Shown here one piece after another: positions 49,793 through 61,060 of a stretch of DNA of 64,000 bases (its first letter is position 1; each line of letters starts with the position of its first letter). The notes below the pieces were generated by a model. It saw nothing but the letters and a program-made list of their open reading frames with translations. It was not told the origin of the DNA and searched no databases. The position numbers were made by a program, and so were the translations under genes. The DNA lies in assembly GCF_000226115.1 (NCBI RefSeq), contig NC_016462.1:2170001-2234000 (forward strand). The letters run 5' to 3'. Origin of the DNA: Thermothielavioides terrestris NRRL 8126. Its lineage: Eukaryota; Ascomycota; Sordariomycetes; Sordariales; Chaetomiaceae.

Positions 49793-52679
49793 TTACCCGT
49801 CCAGCGCCATCAACTCGGCATCATCCAAATCGTCCATCTCGTAGTCACTCTCCTCCTGCCCGTTGCCCACAGCCACCGCCGCCGGGGCAGCAACCAGCGG
49901 GTTCAGCTCCCTGTCGCGCTGCGCTTGCAGGTCCTTGATCCGCTCCTCATCCATCTTCTCCTGGTGCCTCCGCAGGTCGGCCAAGCTCCACGTGCTGATG
50001 CCCTCCTGGTCCTTGGCGCGGAAGGGCTGGGCCATGGTCTTGAGGAAGCGGCGGGCGCTGCTGACCGCCATATCGGTGCTCAGGTTGGTGTCGGCGTCCA
50101 GCAGGGCCTGGTTGATCCACTTGGGCAGCTGGGCGCGCTTCTTCTGGAAGCGGCGGTCGGCGAGCACCATGAGGCCGTAGTCGTCCTTGCCGCGGAGCAC
50201 GCGGCCGAGGCACTGGGCGGCGTGGCGCATGGCGTCGAAGGAGAGGAAGTCGTTCTCGCGGATGCGGTACGTCTCGCGCAGGAACTCGAGGCGCGCCTTG
50301 AGGATGCGCGACTCGGTGTACTGGAAGGGCACGCCGACGCACAGCACCGTGCGCCCGTACTGGTGGTCGAAGTCGATGCCCTCCGACACCTTGCCGCGCG
50401 CGACGCAGAGCAGCACGGCGCCGCGACCGTTGCAGCACGCGGTGCGGTACGTCTCGAGCGCGAGCGACGTCTCCTGCGCGTCCGGCGTCTCGACCAGGAT
50501 GAGCTTGTACTTCCAGACCTCGTCCAGGATGCCCATGCCCTGCCACATGCTGATGATGGATTCCATGTAGAGGTACGAGGGGAAGAAGACGACCATGCCA
50601 TCCGGCGTGATCTTGGCGAACTCGGTCAGGAGGTTGCCATAGTTCCGGACCACGCTGGGCTCGTTGCGGACCTGGAAGCTCGTCGATATGGAGGCCTGAT
50701 CGCTGCCGCGCGTCACGATCATGGGCAAGAAGGACCGCCTGGCCAGCGTCATGCTGTACGATTCCTGGACGACGGTTGGGAAGTTGAGCATTTTGGGGTA
50801 CATCTCCAGCGGCGAGATGGTTCCCGAGGTGATGATGACGGAGCTGAACCGGTCAAAAACCGGTTTGATGGCGATGGCGGCATCCAAGCAGGTGAAATGC
50901 AGAACCGGATTTGGCACCTCCGCCGTGTCGGACTCGTAGGGCTCCAGGATCAGAAGGAAACCCTTCTCATACGTGGCTACCAAGGTCGCAAACGTAGCTA
51001 CTTCTTGCAGGGGCTGATAGTCCTCGATGTTCGTGAGCTCGAGCGTCCTCACCAACGAGGTCAACCGCTCTGCACAGAACCTCAGGGGCTTCTTTTCGAT
51101 GAACGTATATTCCTTGAGGTGCGCAAGGAAGGAAGGCGGAGTTTCGGAGATGACCTGCCGGACTTTCATCCTGGTCTATGGACAGTTAGCAGACCACTGG
51201 CACGGATCACGGTGGGGCAGACTGACCTTGAGATACTCGATGAATCTCCGAAGGAACGCAACGAAGTGCTCTGCCCGCCGGATGTTCCCGGGGACGGCCT
51301 CCTTGAGCAGGTCATCCGGAAGGGCTAAGCCAAGCAGTTAGCATGGAATAGCCAGCAGCTCTGTAAGTACTCGGCTTACTTGGATTCGCCATGAAGGAGT
51401 CCTCCTGGCGGCCGTCGTCAGCGCCCCTCAGACCTTCCACGAGCTTCTCATACTCGTCCTGCAGCTTCTGCTGATCCGACTCCCTCATCTCGTTGATCCT
51501 GTTCTCCAAGTTCTGAGCGCCTCTCGTGGCTCTCCGTAACGAGTCCTCGGTGATGTCCGTGCTGAGCGACTCGATGCACACGTTATCGATGTTGTGGGCC
51601 TCGTCAAACACGACGATGCAGTCCTTGGACAAGTCTTTGGAGACGCGCTCGGCGATTTTAGGATCAAGCAGATAGTGGTAGGAGTATATGATGACGTTAC
51701 AATATTGCATCTGCGTCGGTGTCAGTCCTCGGCGACCAACAAAAAGGCTAGGGGGCGGTCCGAAGGAAACACACCATCCGCCGGGCAGTGAAGTAGGGAC
51801 ATTGCTTGTGTTGCTCGCCATACCGCAGGAGCCCGTCCAAGGTCCAGATGCCGTTGGGAATGAGATTGTGAGGCTCGAGAAGGTCGAGATTGTCGTGGTA
51901 GACGCAGACCTCGACGTCCTCCCCCTTGTTCTTCTTCTCTTTGACGAAGCCCGCGGTCAGACTGCGGCAGCGGGCATCGACAACGTTGCCGCTCTTCTCC
52001 CGTTTTACAGATGGGTGCAGACAGAGGTTTTTTCGACTTGTGAGACCGAGCCCTCGGAACTCCTCCTCATGTCCGAGCCGCTGCGCGCGGAACTTCATGA
52101 GGGCCTTGAGCTCGACCAGCGCCTTTTCGATCTCGGACATGGTTCCTGAAGAACGGGTCAGCGAGGGCAATTCCAGGGGGCCCCGAAATAGCAACTTACG
52201 AGAGCAGTAGATGAGCTTGCGGTGCGACGGGTAGTACTGCTGGTAGGCCACGATGAGCGACAGCAGGGTGACCGTCTTGCCCGTGCCCGATGGCATCTCC
52301 AACACGCAGTTTCCCCCGGCATCGAGCGTTTCTGCGCCGCGTCAGGCTCAGTTCAAGAACTTCCCTCCGTTAAGTTTGGAGCGCGCACAAGTCTCACTTT
52401 TCAGATCTACCATGTAGCTGTCGAGTAGCAGCAGGACAGTCTATGTCAGCGGGACTGCAGCAACATCCATTCGTCTTGGGTTCCAACGCACGCATATTGC
52501 TCTGAGGAGACATTAGTGAGACGATAACCTGCAACAAGGCAGAGAAATACCTGCCTGGATAGATGCGCGGGTAGGGGAAGAGAACGGGCAGGTCGCTGTT
52601 GCCGCCTCGTCAGTTACAACACCGGAGAGAGCGGGACATGGGATACGACGCGTGCTGCGTACTCAATGTTGAACTCCAT
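49793..52679 (-). CDS. RAD3: TFIIH DNA helicase Rad3/XPD (ERCC2)
   Basis: 5'-3' helicase of TFIIH, required for nucleotide excision repair and Pol II initiation. Nine exons: 52663-52679, 52555-52595, 52492-52501, 52398-52417, 52200-52331, 51775-52145, 51380-51710, 51227-51324, 49793-51175, giving 800 residues. The first four exons total only 88 nt and are needed to build [30 protein letters not shown] piece by piece. Intron 2 has a GC donor. Walker A SGTGKT has its Lys at 48, exactly as in yeast. Four Fe-S cysteines are visible (KNLC, DARC, VCVY, QCPYF), then [10 protein letters not shown], helicase motifs [31 protein letters not shown] and [14 protein letters not shown]. The C-terminal tail is acidic ([14 protein letters not shown]). 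It appears fully functional. Confidence 0.96.
52492..52501 (-). other. 10-nt micro-exon of RAD3 after a GC-AG intron
   Basis: AGCAATATGC supplies E(part)-Q-Y-A(part) of the invariant PEQY motif. The upstream intron (52502-52554) begins GCAGGT and ends CTCAG with a CTAAT branch site; the downstream one begins GTGCGT. Using the nearby GT as donor would break the motif. Confidence 0.85.
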
Positions 52680-52723
52680 TTTGAACCGTCTATTCTTGAG
52701 TGAACGACTAAGTAAGCTTGCAC

Positions 52724-52747
52724 GATGCTGATGCTGATGCTGATGCT
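52724..52747 (+). repeat. (GATGCT)4 microsatellite
   Basis: Four perfect hexamer units, about 50 bp upstream of the RAD3 start codon. Confidence 0.8.
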
Positions 52748-55700
52748 GCGATTCTCAACGGGCAAGTCGCCCCCAAAACGGGCCTCTTCTGGCGGTTTCC
52801 TCCTTGAATGCGTCGATTGCGAAGGGAGAGTACCGACCCGGTATGGTCGGGCCACCAAATCCGCAAGCTCCACTGACTCTATCTCAACAATGCACCTGGC
52901 ATCGCATGCCGTGTCTCTCTCTTCCTGCGATAAGGGCGCTCCTGTTTTGTTGATGGTTGAATCGTCGAACTTGCTGTGATGTTTCTGGTTTGGAGGCCAA
53001 TTGGCAGTCACGTGGATTGCTGCCTGGCGATGGCGCTGAAGGAGAAGTGGAGTCAGCAGGCCGGTCTCCACACAGGACAGTACGGAATAACGCTGTTCCA
53101 TACTCCGCGCACCCTTACATACGGAGTAATCCGAAGTTACCGCTGTTCCCTCATCAACCATTCAGAATCAGCTCGAGCCAATGCACCAAGAGCTGGTTCA
53201 ACCGTCACTCTCACCCACAATCCATGGCGCGCGGTACGCAGGGAAATCCTTCGCATGCAGGTGTCGGCCTACTACTCTACCTGATGTTACTGTTTGATTG
53301 AGACGAGCTTCCGCCCTTTGGCAATATCGCGCAACGCCCCCGCTATCACCTCGACACATGGCCAGCGGGGTTGGTGGTATCCAACGGCAATTCCGATCCG
53401 CCCCTCCCGGCGCCGTCCGCCAACCAAGCTTCGCGGCCGATAACACGCTTCTCTTCCCGCACTGCAACCCACTGCAACGTCGGCGGGATCTCTTGCTGCA
53501 GGCGCCTCGCTTCTGCCAAGGAAACCTTCTAGACGCTCCATGCACCCGCTCCCTGCACGCCCACCGTTTCTCGGCCGCGGCATGCTTGATTGTCCCGCCT
53601 CGCGTTGCACTGGAGCCTAGGCTGGTCGCCATTCTTGCGCAGGCACGGCCGCGAGCAATGAGAAGACGGGGGACGACCAAAGAGAGGGAGAGGGCAACGT
53701 CGCACCCACCGCGTGCCACAGGTCGCCAACCAAGAACCCACTTCCCCGGCTCCTGTGCCCGGGCGCGCCGCTAGCTCCTCTCCGGTCCCGGGCGGCTATC
53801 CACGTGGAGAGAGACGAACGTCCCATCTGCCCGCATTACGACCTCGTGGGATGACACCGGAGGGTTTCTGTTGATCGCCCACGTGCGACAGTGCAGTTAC
53901 TTACACAGCCAACAGCTGGACGACGATCTGAGCGGAGTCTTCTCCGTGGTGTTCGGTTTCAAATGAAGCTGTTTTTAGCACACCCACATCACCCTGCCGA
54001 ACGGGAGTCTGTGTGTCCTCGCAGCTACACTAACGGCGGATTCTCACGAGGACGAGGTGTTTCAAAACATGCCGGGCAAGGCGTTCTTGACGAGGCTTGA
54101 ATCCCACACCCCGCTCGCGGCCCCTCCGCAGCCCGTCGACTCGCCAGCTCCACGCCGCCGACCTGCATACCGCAGCATGTAGGTATGTAACCTTAACCGG
54201 CCTGGGGTCATCTCGAGATGGTGGTGTTCTCTTCATTTCCAGCCTCTTCCCGCCCCCCCATACGACCTTGTCAGAATGGTAGTCTGACATGCCGGTCGGT
54301 GCGTTATCACTGGCCGAAAAGGAGGGTTTCAGCGAACGCGGCGGCGCAGACGGCGCACGCCGACCGCGTGGAGCACGCGTGGAAGCCTTCCAGAACAATT
54401 GATCCCACCCTCGCTGTATGTAACTGGCGAAGCAGGGGTGCGGCTGAGAAGAGAGGGCGGGAAGCCCTGAGTGGTTCGGCGATCCCGCCCGTCCGTCATC
54501 ACGAGCTGCCAAGGTGCGTGGTGATTGATTCCTTCCTTGCCGGCTCCCACGGCGCTACGGGGACGGACCCAGCAAGGGAGCTCTCAAGAACGACTATCCG
54601 TACCACACTCGCGATAGACAATACGCACTCCAGCGTGATCAATATTTCGTCATGCGCCGCGCGTCGTGGGATGACAAGGTTGGGATTCCTACTACGACGT
54701 TCTCACGGAGACGCTGGCCACTCTCGCCATCGGTTCCGGAGCATGAGGCCATCGGCCGCGGGGCTCTCTCGCTCTCACCGGCATGGGAGCCGGGCCAGGT
54801 CCTTCCCGCTCAGCTGACCAGTATAGTGTAATCCGTACATCAGACAACCTTACGCAGCAAGAATAACCCGCTATGAGGGACGGCAGGTGGGAGCTGGGGA
54901 GCTGGGAGGCTGGCGGCTGGGCGTCGCTCTGCACTCACCTCACTCAGCTCGGCGCACTGATCGGCTGCGCTTGTTGGCGGCTGCCGAAGTGCCCTGGCAG
55001 CTTCACGGATTAACCTTAGTTAGCCGCAGGCACCGAGTTAACTTGGGTGGGAGAAACGGGAGAATGTGGGCAAAATGTGCCCGCCCATTGGCCGTTGGCC
55101 GGGCGATCCCGTCTCCCAGCACCCAGGCACACCACACCCTTCCCCCTTGGCTTCGATCCTTTGAGGATCAGAGCCGGGAACAATGCCGGATCCACTGCCA
55201 TAGCACATCCTCTGTCCATTAAGGTACACTAGCTCCGTACCTTAGCACGGAATATACTATACTAGCGTTGAGAGAGCGATGTGACCACGGCACTGCAGAG
55301 TGGGATAATTAGCCCAGGCAGCCAGATTTCTGAGCTGGGCTGTGGCTGTGTGCGTCGATATCTGAAACAAAGCAATGCGGAGAACCCTCCGATCGGCTCG
55401 ATCCCATATCCATCCCGAGCCTTGTCGAGCACGTGTACTGTGTACTCCGTACTGTCATTAATATCTGATGTTGCTGCTGTTGGTGATAGACGGACCACTT
55501 GGTAAGTTACCCCGCCTTGTGCTTTGGGGCCAAAAGAAGAGAGGGGTCCTGTCCTCGTACTGGTATGGTGAAGGTTTCAATGCATGGCACACCTGAGTGC
55601 TCTACGGATACAAGAATGGTTTCGACAAAAATAGACGAAGTTGTAGATGTGCACGCTCGCCACTGTCACACGTGGTGCTGAACTTGGTCTTTCTGCCCCG

Positions 55701-55874
55701 TGATATCGCTGCTGCTTTGAGCTCTGTACGGATGGACGCTGGTGCTCTGCTGTTGGCAAGAGCGCTGTTTCATGATTACAGCTGCTAAGTTACCGTCGCA
55801 GTGCATGCAATGTATCTGGTGGAATCGCATCACCAACCTCAAACCGAGGTCCTTGGGATGGATGACGGGGATTC

Positions 55875-55904
55875 CCGCCAACTGCCGCACCGTTGGCGGC
55901 ACGC
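55875..55904. repeat. Hairpin 30-mer, copy 1
   Basis: The 8-bp stem CCGCCAAC / GTTGGCGG encloses a 9-nt loop TGCCGCACC and is followed by CACGC. The same 30 bp recurs at 60779-60808. Similarity continues after it (AGTCACCTGCCGACGGGAGT here), so both are remnants of one repeat family. Confidence 0.75.
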
Positions 55905-56924
55905 TGCCCAGTCACCTGCCGACGGGAGTCCGTGCTGATTGCCGCGGGGTGGGAAGGGAAGGGTGCCAGGCACTACACTAGCGTTGCAAAAGCCAAGGGG
56001 AACAAGAGTTGGGCCGTGCGAAGCGCAGCGCGGCCAACCGTTTCTGGCATGTGCACGTCTTGATCAGCATGAACCGTAGTGTACACTGCGGATGGTGGAA
56101 GCGACGATAACTTGCTGCAGAGTACGGAGTGTGAGCTAATTTTGCCCGTCACCGTCCCCGGCATCGGATAGCAAAGACACGAGCTTTGCGAGGCTGCACC
56201 AAGATGCGATTGGCAGCTGAGGCTGATTCCTCGTGTGTGAGTGTGTGATCGTAGGCCATGAGAATAGGCAGACACTGAATAAGGTGGTGTTGAGATGTTT
56301 CATGAAACAAGTTCCCATCAGCGAACAAATCAGCTTCAGCATCAGCATCAGCACCGTCTCGTCATCAGCCACGTTCGCACTTCAGAACACGGGAATACCG
56401 CCAGGGCGGTAGCGTCGGCTGCCGATCCCTGCTGGACAAGAAGGGAAGGAACAGACCTGTCGAATGCGAATGCGGACGATCGATTAGGCGCCGTCCAATC
56501 AGCCCGCGAGATATATTTGGGCAAATTCTCGCTCGGCGTGGGGCCCCCTAATGCCACACCCCTCCCCTGCTTTGGGAATTAGCCTTAGCGGCGGATGATA
56601 AGTTAAACGCGATGAACTGTTGGTCTCCGTGTGCGCGCTGCCCCGCCAGCATCGGCGGGTTCCTGGTGCGTGTGCGCTTGGCTCGCTTGTTTCATTTCAC
56701 CCCAGCGGTTCAGGTGTGGCTGTGCAGCTGGACGGAGGGGTAAAATGCTCTCTTCAAGTACCTCCCGTCGGATCTCCACTACCGTTTCCCAGGTATTGTG
56801 TAATGTAATCCGTAAGGGACGTACGACTTCGCTGAAGACCCAGATAAGAATAGTTTTGTTAAGAAGAGGTGTTTGACATCCTTGTTCAAAAGTGTATTTC
56901 ATTTCAACGGACCGTTTCCAAGAA

Positions 56925-57153
56925 GTATGCGCTGTGGGGCGCCCGTATCCATACTGGAGTGTTGTGTCGTGCAGAGCAGGACCTCGCATCAGTGAGCTGA
57001 TGGTCGCAGCAACGTCGCCGATTAGTGTAGTGTAATGGAGTAATGTAAGGTGTATGCCAATGTGGGGCGTCGTATCCATCCTGGAGTGTACTGCGGTAGT
57101 GCAGAGCAGGACCTCGCATGAGTGAGCTCATGGTTACTGCAACGTCGCTGATT
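56925..57153. repeat. Imperfect tandem duplication (two ~100-bp copies)
   Basis: Copy 1 is 56925-57023 and copy 2 is 57052-57153, with 28 bp between. Shared blocks include GCAGAGCAGGACCTCGCAT and GCAACGTCGC. Each copy holds a 6-bp hairpin whose stem differs by a compensatory pair. Confidence 0.75.
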
Positions 57154-60100
57154 CAACCCATTTCCTCGGGCTCTTCGTGTCGGAGGGTTGGACTCGGAAA
57201 CCTCGTCACCGAGCTCCTGCAGTATCATCGCATTTCTACGTTAGTGTGCGGCCAGGTGTTTCGTTGCCTGGGGGCCAGACTGAGGCACGGAGTGCACAGT
57301 ACAGTACCTGAGTTCCTGTTTGAGGCAGCGAGCTTTTCGGAAGTTTGAGCAGCCGAGTCTGGTGCATGCACAGTGTTGGTGATGAGTCCTGTTGACCCGG
57401 CACCCGACCTGAGGTGGTGACGGCTCGTGCCGACCAAGAAGGCGCCCAATCCCGTTTGCGATTCGGATGCTGGCTAGGCAGGCTGTTAAGAGCGAGTGGA
57501 CTGGCCCGACCGCATCACCGACCTCAGCTCTCGCCCAATTGAGCTCTGTGTGAGCCGAAAAGGTGGTCAGAATGTCTTGGATACCTGAGTAAGGATCGTT
57601 CTCCTGTCCAAATCAAGCGAAGCGCAAGTGCGGGTGAGCGAGCGCACCCAAGAACCTCGGCACGTGCGAGCAAAGTTGCGATCCTGCTGCGAGGCTCCCT
57701 ATCCTCCCTACCTCAATGCTACTAGTGTACAGTGCAGTACCACAGTAGTGTCGTACACGAACGTTTCGGATTCAGCCCGACGTGCACCGTTGCAGTGCTG
57801 CGGAAGGGTGTGTGGGTTCCACATACAACTTGACCTTCTGGCATGCTAGCCATGTGCGCAGTATCCGTCCTGTGGTCTGTGGTATGTATGTACATGTTGC
57901 TTGGTCAATTTTGGGAGAATCCTTTGGCTGCGACGTTGAAGTGCATCCCACCTAGGTCTTGCATCTGCGAAGCGGCCGCTTGCCCCAGTCCTTGGAAATC
58001 CCTGGCCTGGTGGATGGTAGAGAGGAGGATTTAAGGTGTTGGGGCGCAGCAGGGGACGAGCAGATATCGACAGACTCGACAGAGAGAGATCCGTTGTGTC
58101 CTGTAACTGGTGTGAATGTATCTGAGCTGCGTGCCCGGCAGACGCCTGCTGTTTCTCAGGTGCGGCCTTTTGCAGCCTGGTGATGAACCACCTGAGCTCT
58201 TGGCTGGCACTCAACATTGGCGCATTTTGCTGTCTCTGCAGAGTACCTTACTGTGTAGACCAGCAGATTTTTCGTTCGAAGTGGAGCAGTGAGTGAATGC
58301 TATTCCGTGCGCTAGGTACGGATTACACGTGTACTGTATACTACACTTCAAGATGTATCCGCAAAACGGAGTTGGTAAGTTCGGTCCACGCTCGTGAACC
58401 GGGAAAGCGGGGCCTTGACCGCCGATCATTGCGGAGTCCCTGCCACTGATCTCGGATCCTCGCACGGACAGCAGCAAGGTCCGGACGAGGTCGAACAAAG
58501 GCCTTATTCTGTGATTGTACGGATTACCCAAGTTAGCGCAAACTATCTGTCGACATTTCCGTACATCTTGGCCGTTGTTCGACCAGAGCCAGGAGCTCTG
58601 ATCGACGGCCCGCCCTGTCCAACGCTCCTCGCCGTCACCCTGTACATTGACCACATCCACGGCTGGAATTCCAAGTGTACACTACACTTGTCTCGCGAGA
58701 CAAAATCGGTCAGCCACCTCGCCTTCAGTGATACCTGATATCCCGTCCTCACAGACCTGGCTACGGGAAGGGCGTCCCACCGCTGCTGGTGGTTTGCTGA
58801 GAAGGTCTGCGGTGGCTTGTTGCTGATCGAGCCAGTCACCAACCCACCGGACCGACGCCGAATGTTTCACAGCTCAGTTACTTGCATGCAGACCGGCCAT
58901 TTTTGGAATCCAGTCTCCTGGTACCTGATCTGATCTTTCCTGTCTGGGTAGGTACTCAAGGTATGCGCTGTGCAGTTGTGTCTGTTGAAGCATTGATCGA
59001 TCCTATCAAAGGCAACGGTTCGGGATGCACTGTGGAATCCGCTGGCTCTGCGGTTCCCTGGGCTGCTCAAAGCACCTGAGCCGCCCTCGAGCTGGGCGCT
59101 CCAGGGGGTTGGCACAGCAGGCCCTGCTCCACGCTCCGATTTTAGGTGTGCTGCGCCGCACGAGAAGGTTTGGATGCCAGCAACTGCCGCGTTTCAGATT
59201 CACAGCTGCAGATTCCGCTTTTCTGTTGGCTCTCCAGCACTCTAGCTTCTCATCAGCTTGGAGGCGGAGTCCGCGGACGGCATTTCGGCGTCACTGGTTG
59301 AGACAGTCAACAGCAGCAACCTCGCGCGGGAGATTTGTTCCGTGGTTGCAAGCGGCGACTGACTATTATTCATTCGTAGCAGTAATTCAAACGAAATGAG
59401 ATGAAATGTCGAGCTCGACAGGCAAGCGGGGATTCAAGTTCTCGGGAACTGCCTTGGCGGTTAAGGCCTTTGCCCCTTGTGTAGTTTGTCTACGATTGGG
59501 CATGGTTCATCCCGAAACTGGCTGGTTCACCGCGAGGTGGCTCGGAATCACAAAAGGAAGACAGCCCAAAAATTGGTAGTTATGACCACTCTTGCAGAAC
59601 GAGTTTTCCCAAAACTTCTTAGTTGCCTGGAGGCTGCTGCTCATCATCCAGGGGCTGTGAAGCGGAGTGGAGCACACAACGCACTGGGCGTGCAGGCCGA
59701 GCGGGGTGGTGTCATTGGTTCGTCCAGCGATTGCTTGCTATTCACTCCGTACACAGATTATGGGACCTGTACCTACCTAGGTAGACAGAGGAGGCCGAAA
59801 AGCTCGTCATCTGCATGTTCAAGATGCTGAGGAAGGAGTGGGCCGTTGATTGACAACCTAGAGATGCCGGCCTACTGGTATTGTACATTACTGTGCGCAT
59901 CGGAACGAGCCCAAAGAGGACGCTGCCCTGAATTGTGTGGTCTGGTCGCTCGGCAGTAACTTTGCCAGTGATTGGCCCAGCGGTCTAGACATACTGCGGT
60001 AGTGTACATACAAAGTCCCTACAGGTCATTTTTCTCCCCTGGGCCAGGCACCTCGCCCGACGCCACGGCAAGACGGGAGCGGCGGGCCAGACGGCACCGA

Positions 60101-60540
60101 ACCACACCCTAGCGTCTCCGCAGTGGGTGCCGCGGCCCTACACTTGGTCAGTGCTCCGCGGCGGTTGCGATGCCGGATTGACTTGCGAGGCAGAGATCAA
60201 GTTTTTCTCTGATTACACTTGTGTACCCGTACCTCGCTTTGCCAATGGTTGTGACCGCATGAGAGCGAGTGATGACGTGAGGTCACTTGTGGAAATTAGT
60301 CAGGTATTCAACTTGGCACGAGGTGAGCCAAGGGGCCGGTTGTGGGCAGAAGGGCATGGCTACACGACACGAACGGCTCGCAAGTCCCCGAGGCCCACTG
60401 CGCCCGCCTGCAGCGTACAATTGGCGAATGAGGGTGTACGGAAGTACTGTGTAGTGTAACGAAAGCTCACGCTAGCTGTGGGGTTGGTCGGCTCGCATCG
60501 CATGCAACTCCAGATTCCACAAGCCTTCGTACATCTGTCC

Positions 60541-61060
60541 AGTTGCGACCCCATTAAAAAGACCATACACTTTCATTAGAAGGACCAACTACCTATAGTG
60601 GTCTATGCGCCACCCACCAAAGTCTTGCCGCGACCATCACCACGCAGCCAAGCGAACATATCGCTATAAAAATTGCAGATAGAAGGCATTTGCAAGGGCG
60701 AATACAAGCCTATAGGCTCACCAAAGTCGCTGGCCATAGCATAGGATGACGACAAACACGAGCGCTATGACGGGGGCTCCGCCAACTGCCGCACCGTTGG
60801 CGGCACGCACCGTTGGCGGTGTGTGTAACGTTAGTACGTACCGTTGGCAGTGCACTGCCTGTCACCTGCTCGCGGGAGTGTATACCAATTGCTATCGATA
60901 GATCAAGGTCATGTGACTAGTCTTGGCAATATATCAGCTTGGCCGCTTGGTGATTGGTCGAGGCAAGATTTTGGTGGTAGGCGTACGGACCCTCCTACTG
61001 TGTGGTCCTTCTATACTATACTAATGAAAGTGTGTGGTCTTTTTAATGGGGTCGGTCCAG
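60541..61060. mobile_element. Long inverted-repeat element
   Basis: A 33-bp arm at 60547-60579 (GACCCCATTAAAAAGACC...) matches the reverse complement of 61021-61053 with one mismatch. Weaker homology extends inward to about 60665 and 60925, with a 10-bp insertion (61011-61020) in the right arm. The central spacer of about 260 bp includes the second hairpin 30-mer. Possible outer ends carry GTAGTGTA at about 60448 and, inverted, at about 61172. No transposase is encoded. Confidence 0.65.
60779..60808. repeat. Hairpin 30-mer, copy 2
   Basis: Identical to 55875-55904. Here ACCGTTGGC is repeated twice more downstream (to about 60850) before the shared TGTCACCTGCTCGCGGGAGT-like tail, so this copy gained internal repeats. 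Confidence 0.75.

Noticed and set aside
49664..51328. 554-codon plus-strand frame opposite RAD3 exon 9
   Set aside because: It is the antisense shadow of a strongly GC3-biased gene; rich in His/Val/Glu/Asp without a domain. The RAD3 frame explains the region fully.
55666..55902. Minus-strand frame with FHQIHCMHC, resembling the HxxHC motif of UstYa/DUF3328 proteins
   Set aside because: Only one motif, no second HxxHC, no transmembrane N-terminus and no plausible exon partners. The frame overlaps the hairpin repeat, so it is probably chance.
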